From contig CAZLYX010000037.1 in the NCBI GenBank assembly GCA_964563885.1, forward strand, positions 1-18,909: a stretch of 18,909 bases of DNA. The letters are read 5' to 3'. The notes below the pieces were generated by a model. That model worked only from the letters and a program-made list of their open reading frames with translations, did not search any database and was not told the DNA's origin. Position numbers and translations under genes: made by a program. The DNA comes from CAZLYX01 sp964563885 (GTDB taxonomy: Bacteria > Pseudomonadota > Gammaproteobacteria > Burkholderiales > Neisseriaceae). Shown here one piece after another: positions 14,366 through 18,909 of the stretch; within the stretch, counting starts at the first letter, position 1, and every line of letters starts with the position of its first letter.

Positions 14366-14829
14366 GGGTAAAAAAACTCCCTATAATGGGCTTGGACAGT
14401 GTGGTTGAGCGGGGTACGCATAAAGGTAGCGGTGCCCAATGCGATGGGGTCATCTTCGCTATGTTGATAACAAATAGTGCGGGTGAACGCAACATGACCA
14501 GTCAGCCGATAGCACTCAGCTTTAGCATAAATAGCTTGGTGTGGCGTGGCTGGATGCATGTAGTCAATGCGCATATCTAGCGTAGCAATCACTTCGATTT
14601 CAGTGATTAAAGCAGCCACTGAGCAAGCGGAAGTGACGTCAATTAACGTGGTAATCACGCCGCCGTGAATGGTGTTGGTATCGTTGCGGCCCACTAAGTC
14701 GGCACGCCAAGGAATGCTAAGAATCGGTTTTTTATGGTCGAGCTCTTCAAAGCGTAAATCAATGGCTTGACAGTGTGGCAGCGATATAAAATGTTCAAGT
14801 AGGTATTCACTGGCTGTTTTTTCAATCAT
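14362..14829 (-). CDS. PaaI-type hotdog-fold thioesterase (first of pair)
   Basis: A 155-residue member of the same hotdog family. The core motif IHGGVITTLIDVTSACS (54-70) has HGG (55-57) and a probable catalytic Asp64. The segment ATLDMRIDYMHPA further on is typical of PaaI-like enzymes. The ATG at 14829 follows AAGGA at good spacing, the only strong ribosome site of the pair. It is the first gene of a two-gene unit whose second product is a paralogue, which suggests a hetero-oligomer or a shared pathway. The substrate is unknown. Confidence 0.87.
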   Translation of the reverse strand: MIEKTASEYLLEHFISLPHCQAIDLRFEELDHKKPILSIPWRADLVGRNDTNTIHGGVITTLIDVTSACSVAALITEIEVIATLDMRIDYMHPATPHQAIYAKAECYRLTGHVAFTRTICYQHSEDDPIALGTATFMRTPLNHTVQAHYREFFYP

Positions 14830-14853
14830 GTTACTTTATCCTTAATCTATCTG

Positions 14854-14865
14854 TTCAGGTAGCCT
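14854..14865 (-). repeat. DNA uptake sequence (exact, reverse)
   Basis: Exact copy 24 bases upstream of the first thioesterase start codon, unpaired. It marks the left side of the 14.9-15.6 kb pocket. Confidence 0.9.
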
Positions 14866-15018
14866 TTATAAAGCAGATTTAACCCGTCACTGCATCACTC
14901 GTCACATTCTGGAAAGACTCTTGACAACGAACTATCTTGATTATTAATAGTAAAATACAATAAAAATTGGCTTTTATCGATGGACGTAGGCTCTAAATTT
15001 GCATAGTCGCTGTTGGTT
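14866..15018. other. Intergenic stretch with a possible promoter
   Basis: No gene is seen. A consensus -35 TTGACA lies at 14921-14926, with weak -10 candidates (TTAATA at 14944-14949) at 17-base spacing, directed rightward toward the membrane-protein gene at 15158. The six-base string CGTCAC occurs twice (14885 and 14900). Function unproven. Confidence 0.35.
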
Positions 15019-15114
15019 CTATAGGGTCTGATTTATTACTACTGCCACTATCACAGCAAAAACCAATAAAAGCATAAGCACTGGTATGGTTTGAGAAAGT
15101 TTTTTAATATTCAT
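15019..15114 (-). CDS. Possible 31-residue single-helix membrane microprotein
   Basis: The frame runs from the ATG at 15114 to TAG at 15019. It begins with a short basic end (MNIKKLSQT), followed by a long hydrophobic helix of about 20 residues (PVLMLLLVFAVIVAVVI) and a short polar tail (NQTL). This positive-inside then helix layout is typical of small membrane proteins. There is no clear ribosome site. It is divergent from the gene at 15158, and the frame continues upstream into that gene's antisense strand, which I do not regard as coding. I recognise no family. It may be chance, since AT-rich DNA readily encodes hydrophobic residues. Confidence 0.35.
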   Translation of the reverse strand: MNIKKLSQTIPVLMLLLVFAVIVAVVINQTL

Positions 15115-15157
15115 GCTTTTTAACTTTAAAATATATTCTAGAACGGAGGAAATACAT

Positions 15158-15595
15158 ATGCAGCTATCTAAAGAAAGTAGAATCGTGTGTGGGGTGTTGC
15201 TTGTCGCAGTTCCTACCATCATGTATGGCGGCATTACTTTGCTGGGCGTTCTTACCGATGGGAGTGCTGGCTTGGCACCTGGAGAGCTAAAGTTAGATGA
15301 CACGCAGCGGGCATTGTGGCGAGCTGGACATGCTCATGCTGGAGTCTACGTTTTGTTGTCACTGATTCTGCAGCCCTTGGTAGATCAAACCACTTTATCA
15401 AAATCAGTCAAATGGATGGCTCGTCTGGGAGCGCCCTTGGCGTCGGTTGTCATTCCTGCTGGTTTTTTCGGACTGGCGTTCATCCCTGAATTCAAGTGGT
15501 TGATATATGTTGGTGCCGTTTGCTTGGCGACATCCATGTTGCTCGCAGGTTTAGGCTTGCTCAGAAATCAGCGTCCGGCAACCAATGGTTCATAA
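15158..15595 (+). CDS. Four-helix integral membrane protein of unknown family
   Basis: A 145-residue protein with about four membrane helices (roughly 9-32, 60-76, 89-110 and 113-135). The second helix begins with the unusual string WRAGHAHAGVY, whose His58 and His60 near the membrane surface could bind a metal or heme; this is only a suggestion. I choose the ATG at 15158 because GGAGG lies about eight bases upstream, the best ribosome site in the window. An in-frame ATG at 15113 lacks one. Base composition looks richer in G+C (about half in sampled lines) than neighbouring genes, and no DUS lies within it, which hints at transfer. No partner gene is obvious. I cannot name the family. Confidence 0.78.
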   Translation: MQLSKESRIVCGVLLVAVPTIMYGGITLLGVLTDGSAGLAPGELKLDDTQRALWRAGHAHAGVYVLLSLILQPLVDQTTLSKSVKWMARLGAPLASVVIPAGFFGLAFIPEFKWLIYVGAVCLATSMLLAGLGLLRNQRPATNGS

Positions 15596-15705
15596 TGGAA
15601 ACAACATAAGCGTAAACTAAATTTTTAGCCCATCAACATAAAGACTAAAAATAATTTTATAACCTATGCTTCCATAAAGTTGTAATCAAAACACCAGAAT
15701 ATTTG

Positions 15706-15763
15706 AACCAGCTTGAGGCTACCTGAAAGATAATAAATGCTTTCAGGTAGCCTCAAGCTGGTT
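15706..15763. terminator. Perfect 24-base inverted repeat built on a DUS pair at the scpA end
   Basis: Arms 15706-15729 and 15740-15763 are exactly complementary with a ten-base loop. They contain a forward DUS (15716-15727) and a reverse DUS (15742-15753). The right arm overlaps the last six codons and the stop of scpA. It probably terminates scpA transcription, and perhaps also transcription coming from the gene at 15158. T-runs on both sides are short, so terminator strength is uncertain. Confidence 0.8.
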
Positions 15764-16600
15764 TTGATGCTCGGCTATTTCGGCAGATTCATTAGTATCG
15801 TCTTGTGTGTACACTTCAATTTCGGCAAAATTTTCTGGTTGAATAATACGTACGAGTCCTTCTTTGGCCAGCTCTAATAAAGCAATGAAATTGACCACCA
15901 AATAAGCAATACCTTTTTCAGGATTAAATAATTCAGAAAAACGACAATGACCAGATAAACTTAATTTGCGTAAAATCGAAGTCATCTGAGCGCGCACTGA
16001 AATCGTTTCTTGTAGCACTTCATGGCTGCGAGTGTTTTTTACGCGCGACAAAATATTTAACCAAGCTTGGCTCAAGTCTGCAACTTGTATTTCAGGTAGC
16101 TTGGCCTCAACGGCAATTTCAAGCGGCAAGTATGCCCACGCAAAATCACGACCAGCGCGTGGTAAGGCATCTATACCAACAGCAGCGAGTTTCATTTGTT
16201 CATAAGCAAGTAGGCGGCGCACCAGCTCGGCGCGTGGATCGCCTGCTTCTTCGTCTTCAATAGATTCGGCTTGCGGCAACAGTAGGCGTGATTTAATTTC
16301 AATCAGCACCGCGGCCATGAGCAGATATTCTGCTGCTAAATCAAACTGGTTTGTATCCATTTGCCCGATGTAGAGCAGATATTGCTCAGTGATTTTCACC
16401 ATCGGAATATCCAACACATCAATATTTTGCTTGCGAATTAAATACAGCAGTAAATCTAACGGGCCTTGAAAGCTATGCAACACCACTTTGAGCGCATCTG
16501 GCGGGATAAATAAATCTTGTGGCATATCCAGCACTGGCTGGCCAAATACCCAAGCTACTACATTAGATGGATTAGAAAGAGATGATGTGGTGGTGTCCAT
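15743..16600 (-). CDS. scpA: Segregation and condensation protein A
   Basis: ScpA is the kleisin that bridges SMC heads and binds ScpB in bacterial condensin. The protein has 285 residues. The conserved N-terminal part contains FQGPLDLLLYLIRKQNIDVLDIPM (44-67) and ITEQYL; the middle has the helical EYLLMAAVLIEIKSRLLLP. A winged-helix-like C-terminal part ends with a short acidic tail. The ATG overlaps the tcdA stop by one base (TAATG), so the two are coupled. No scpB is in the window. The last codons and the TGA stop are supplied by a DUS (QLEAT then stop). A second near-exact DUS (16091-16102, one mismatch) lies in the gene. About 30 residues precede the conserved region, a modest N-terminal extension. 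Confidence 0.94.
   Translation of the reverse strand: MDTTTSSLSNPSNVVAWVFGQPVLDMPQDLFIPPDALKVVLHSFQGPLDLLLYLIRKQNIDVLDIPMVKITEQYLLYIGQMDTNQFDLAAEYLLMAAVLIEIKSRLLLPQAESIEDEEAGDPRAELVRRLLAYEQMKLAAVGIDALPRAGRDFAWAYLPLEIAVEAKLPEIQVADLSQAWLNILSRVKNTRSHEVLQETISVRAQMTSILRKLSLSGHCRFSELFNPEKGIAYLVVNFIALLELAKEGLVRIIQPENFAEIEVYTQDDTNESAEIAEHQNQLEAT
16091..16102 (-). repeat. DNA uptake sequence variant (one mismatch) inside scpA
   Basis: Reverse copy with one changed base near the 3' end of the plus-strand string (TTCAGGTAGCTT). It may be a degraded or constrained uptake signal within coding DNA. Confidence 0.65.
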
Positions 16601-17376
16601 TATTGAGCACCAGCAATGTGATCAATAGCTGCTTGCGCGCAATGTAAACCAAAAGATGCTGTCACCAACATGCTGGCACCATAACCTGCGCATGATAATC
16701 CTTGAGGCGCGTCGCCTGTCTCGGATATTTCACCGCTTTGAGGCGGAGTGATGTTTTCAGTAGAAAACACACATTGAACGCGCATTTTTTCACGAGTATC
16801 ACGTGAGAAACCATGGCGTTTGCGTAAGGTGTAACGCAGGTTGGCTAAAAGAGGATCATGAGTAACGCGGCTTAAATCGGCGGTTTGGATAAGTGCAGGG
16901 TTTTTCTGGCCGCCAGCAGCACCGCTGAGAATAAACGGCTGTTGTAAACGAATGAAATAAGCCGCCATGGCTGCTTTAACTCGGATTTGATCAATGGCGT
17001 CGATGACAAAATCAAATGGTTGCTCAAATAATTCGGTTAAGTTGTCTTCGCTAACAAAGTCTTCAATAGTAGTAACGCGGCATTCTGGATTGATTTGCAG
17101 AATACGCTCGTGTAGTGAAGAGACTTTGGCTTTGCCAAATTCACTGGTTAATGCGGGCAGTTGGCGATTCACGTTAGATTCGGCAACATTGTCTAAATCA
17201 ATCAAGGTTAAATGACCAATGCCTGTACGTGCCAACGCCTCAACAGCCCACGAGCCCACGCCACCCACGCCAGCCACGCAAACATGGGCGTGAGCAAACC
17301 GTTGTAAGACAGTTTCGCCGTATAAACGAGCGATGCCGCCAAAGCGGCGACTGGAAATGTTGGGGGAATTTGGCAT
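16600..17376 (-). CDS. tcdA: tRNA threonylcarbamoyladenosine dehydratase
   Basis: TcdA (CsdL/YgdL) uses ATP to cyclise t6A to ct6A at position 37 of tRNAs. It is an E1-like, ThiF-family enzyme. I choose the ATG at 17376 (258 residues), which places RRFGGIARLYGE at residues 10-21, as in E. coli. A GTG at 17418 would add 14 residues that do not fit, and it lies almost on the predicted transcription start. The nucleotide-binding loop GVGGVGS is at 36-42, followed by LTLIDLDNV with the acidic end of the Rossmann strand and SNVNRQ. The C-terminal CAGYGASMLVTASFG is typical. It forms an overlapping pair with scpA. No strong ribosome site is visible. Confidence 0.93.
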   Translation of the reverse strand: MPNSPNISSRRFGGIARLYGETVLQRFAHAHVCVAGVGGVGSWAVEALARTGIGHLTLIDLDNVAESNVNRQLPALTSEFGKAKVSSLHERILQINPECRVTTIEDFVSEDNLTELFEQPFDFVIDAIDQIRVKAAMAAYFIRLQQPFILSGAAGGQKNPALIQTADLSRVTHDPLLANLRYTLRKRHGFSRDTREKMRVQCVFSTENITPPQSGEISETGDAPQGLSCAGYGASMLVTASFGLHCAQAAIDHIAGAQ

Positions 17377-17434
17377 GTAAGTTTTGTGGTAAATCAAAGT
17401 TGAATGAAAAAACACCACCTAATGGTGAAGTCGT

Positions 17435-17440
17435 ATTATA
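17435..17440 (-). promoter_or_regulatory. -10 box of the tcdA-scpA promoter
   Basis: A perfect TATAAT on the minus strand, about 60 bases before the tcdA ATG at 17376. The -35 is weak (TTATGA at 18-base spacing). The plus strand of the same bases offers TATTAT and TATACT, so a divergent promoter for the stress-protein gene could overlap here. Confidence 0.5.
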
Positions 17441-17535
17441 CTGTAAGCAGAGGTTGAATCATAATCTCATTAATTTGCAAAAGAGAGGCTTTGCCGACTT
17501 AGGCGGTAGAAGTTTTACTATAAGGAGAATGAATT

Positions 17536-17985
17536 ATGTACAAGCATTTGATTGTGGCGGTTGACGGTAGTACTACTTCAATGAACGCATTAAGACATGC
17601 TGCTGGCTTGGCTGCTATTGATAAAACAGCACAATTAACTTTAGTTACTGTAGCCAATCCCTCAGAATTCATGTCTTTACATGAAAACTACGAAGCTGCT
17701 GCTATTTCTCAAGGCAATGAAGTGTTGGCTGTTGCAGAGACAGCTGCACGAGAATTGGGCGTAGAAAATGTGAATGTACATTTGCTGCTGGCTAATAAAG
17801 GCGTTAAAGAAATGGCGCAAGGGCTGGTAGGTTATGCTGATGAAATAAATGCGGATTTGCTGGTGTTGGGTACACATGGTCGCAGCGGCTTGATACATCT
17901 TTTGATGGGTAGTTTTGCTGAAACGGTAATGCGTCAAACTCATTTGCCATTGCTGGTTATTCGCAGTAAAGCTGATGACGAGTAA
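17536..17985 (+). CDS. Universal stress protein (UspA family)
   Basis: A 149-residue cytosolic Usp domain with the ATP-binding type motif. It starts HLIVAVDGSTTSMNALRHA and has the G-2x-G-9x-G-S loop in LGTHGRSGLIHLLMGSFAE, ending LPLLVIR. These proteins form dimers and help survival under stress; which stress cannot be read from the sequence. The ATG at 17536 follows AAGGAG at good spacing. It is divergent from tcdA and ends in a strong terminator, so it is a single-gene unit. Confidence 0.92.
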   Translation: MYKHLIVAVDGSTTSMNALRHAAGLAAIDKTAQLTLVTVANPSEFMSLHENYEAAAISQGNEVLAVAETAARELGVENVNVHLLLANKGVKEMAQGLVGYADEINADLLVLGTHGRSGLIHLLMGSFAETVMRQTHLPLLVIRSKADDE

Positions 17986-18041
17986 TAATAACCAGAATTT
18001 AGGTACTCTATAGAGTTACCTGATAAAGAGATTTAAAATAT

Positions 18042-18070
18042 ACCGCCTGTATTTATACAGGCGGTTTTTT
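18042..18070 (+). terminator. Intrinsic terminator after the universal stress protein gene
   Basis: An 11-base stem (ACCGCCTGTAT with ATACAGGCGGT), two bases between the arms, then a run of six T. It is a classical terminator without a DUS. A smaller palindrome, CTCTATAGAG (18006-18015), lies before it. Confidence 0.9.
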
Positions 18071-18367
18071 ATATGGCTATTGTATTATGTGCATCATTCA
18101 TTTCTTTGATTTAGCACCAGCTACACATTGTGATGTTTACGTGTCAATAAAACATGTCTAAAAGCAAGTCTTCTAGTATTGAATCTTGGGGAGCAGTAGC
18201 TAAAATTTACTAAAAATTATTGCAATGACAGAACTAACAATATTTTTTACTTTTAAATGAAATTTTTCAAGTTAAGAAAACCATCTTAAAATCTTCCAGA
18301 TATATGTTTTTTTAATGAGTATATTGAATACTTATAAACTTTCTTAAAAGTAAATAATATGTTCACG
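18071..18367. other. Very AT-rich gene-free stretch before the acyltransferase gene
   Basis: 297 bases with no supported gene; one sampled line is only about 20 percent G+C. There is a five-base inverted repeat AGTAT/ATACT near 18318 and no DUS. It marks a sharp drop in G+C between the stress-protein gene and the right-edge gene. I see nothing else in it. Confidence 0.5.
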
Positions 18368-18909
18368 CTATCCAAGATTAGATTTCTCTTTAGAAATCAT
18401 CCTCTCTCGTTTGTTTAATTTCTGACCAGTAACTTCAACAAACCTATAAGTAAGGCTAGAAAGAAAAACAACAATAGAGATAATGACGAATATAACAATA
18501 TTGTTTACAGCTACACTGCCAAAATTTAAATATCTTAGACCTTCAATCATAGGAGCAAACTGAGCCCCAGTCACCTTCTGAAGAATGATTGCAATAGAAA
18601 TTAAGCAAAATAATATAGCGGCATGTGTCATATATATTGAATAAGATAACTTACCGACATATTGGAAAGCGTTCATTTTGAGTATATTTGAAATAATGCC
18701 AGACTCAAAAGAAAAGAATAAGACAGTAATCATAAACAATAAAGATGCAACTATAGCCTGATGCTTAAACGTTGATGACACTACAAAAACAATTAATATT
18801 ATTAACAAACATTCAATAATATTTCCTAAAATTTTATTTATTTCTACATGAGATATTTTTGTGTAAATATAATATACAAATGACCCACCAAAAAAGCAAG
18901 ACAACCCTC
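18368..18909 (-). CDS. Acyltransferase 3 family (OafA/YrhL-like) membrane protein, C-terminal part
   Basis: The frame is open to the right edge of the window, so the 5' part of the gene lies beyond it; the TTG at 18904 is not a start. The visible 178 or so residues contain about five hydrophobic helices and the motif YVGKLSYSIYMTHAAILF, typical of the last third of acyltransferase-3 proteins, followed by LTYRFVEVTGQKL near the C-terminus. These enzymes transfer acetyl or other acyl groups to surface sugars (O-antigen, peptidoglycan, exopolysaccharide) from the inner membrane. Codon use is strongly A+T-biased compared with the rest of the window, as is usual for acquired surface-polysaccharide genes. 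The substrate is unknown. Confidence 0.82.
   Translation of the reverse strand, partial: GLSCFFGGSFVYYIYTKISHVEINKILGNIIECLLIILIVFVVSSTFKHQAIVASLLFMITVLFFSFESGIISNILKMNAFQYVGKLSYSIYMTHAAILFCLISIAIILQKVTGAQFAPMIEGLRYLNFGSVAVNNIVIFVIISIVVFLSSLTYRFVEVTGQKLNKRERMISKEKSNLG

Noticed and set aside
15019..15303. Minus-strand frame of 94 codons through the start of the membrane-protein gene
   Set aside because: Its first two thirds are antisense to a gene with a strong ribosome site. Only the last 31 codons are kept as a low-confidence candidate.
1295..15753. Many copies of one 12-base repeat, at first sight a dispersed repeat family or CRISPR-like array
   Set aside because: Spacing is irregular, both orientations occur, copies sit mostly after genes, and the sequence equals a known Neisseriaceae uptake dialect. 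No spacer structure and no cas gene are present.
17377..17418. GTG start for tcdA giving 14 extra residues
   Set aside because: The extra segment does not match the family, and the start would lie within about ten bases of the predicted transcription start. The ATG at 17376 fits the E. coli protein.
17229..17564. Plus-strand frame of 111 codons
   Set aside because: It is antisense to tcdA and overlaps the start of the stress-protein gene. No ribosome site or family resemblance.

Overview
The window looks like a chromosomal core region of a low-GC member of the Neisseriaceae. The main evidence is an exact 12-base DNA uptake sequence (DUS), AGGCTACCTGAA or its complement. I count 18 exact copies by eye, about one per kilobase, mostly just after genes. 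This is the dialect described for Eikenella (AG-eikDUS). The base composition, however, looks clearly AT-richer than Eikenella corrodens, so another genus using the same dialect is more likely. I do not assign a genus. The gene content (a Slam-type outer-membrane protein, ispD/ispF, nth, a Do protease, nagZ) fits the family.

Layout. Positions 1-3540, plus strand: the 3' end of dnaQ, then ispD, a small DUF1653 gene, ispF and rpiA. The region between ispD and ispF contains two gene-free gaps of more than 300 bases. Positions 3541-9650, plus strand: an orphan Slam-like protein, an exported thermonuclease-like protein, endonuclease III (nth), a DegQ/MucD-type protease predicted to be a lipoprotein, and NagZ. 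Positions 9700-14866, minus strand: a DUF488 protein carrying an exact 39-base internal duplication, PepP, a VanZ-like membrane protein coupled to a 68-residue protein of unknown function, PncB, and two translationally coupled hotdog thioesterases. Positions 14867-15600: a variable-looking pocket with a four-helix membrane protein of unknown family and a possible 31-residue membrane microprotein. Positions 15743-17376, minus strand: the overlapping pair tcdA-scpA. Position 17536 onward: a universal stress protein, then a very AT-rich stretch ending in a partial acyltransferase-3 gene that runs off the right edge.

How the genes work together. Most are housekeeping: replication proofreading (DnaQ), isoprenoid precursors (IspD, IspF), pentose phosphate (RpiA), base-excision repair (Nth), envelope proteolysis and peptidoglycan recycling (the Do protease, NagZ), NAD salvage (PncB), tRNA t6A modification (TcdA) and chromosome condensation (ScpA). 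Transcription units are short and often separated by inverted DUS pairs that can fold as hairpin terminators, so uptake signals and terminators are shared.

I see no CRISPR array, prophage, insertion sequence, tRNA or rRNA. The most distinctive observations are the 24-base perfect palindrome built around the DUS that encodes the end of scpA, the in-frame duplication across the conserved Cys motif of the DUF488 protein, the orphan Slam followed by an exported nuclease, and the low-GC right edge.
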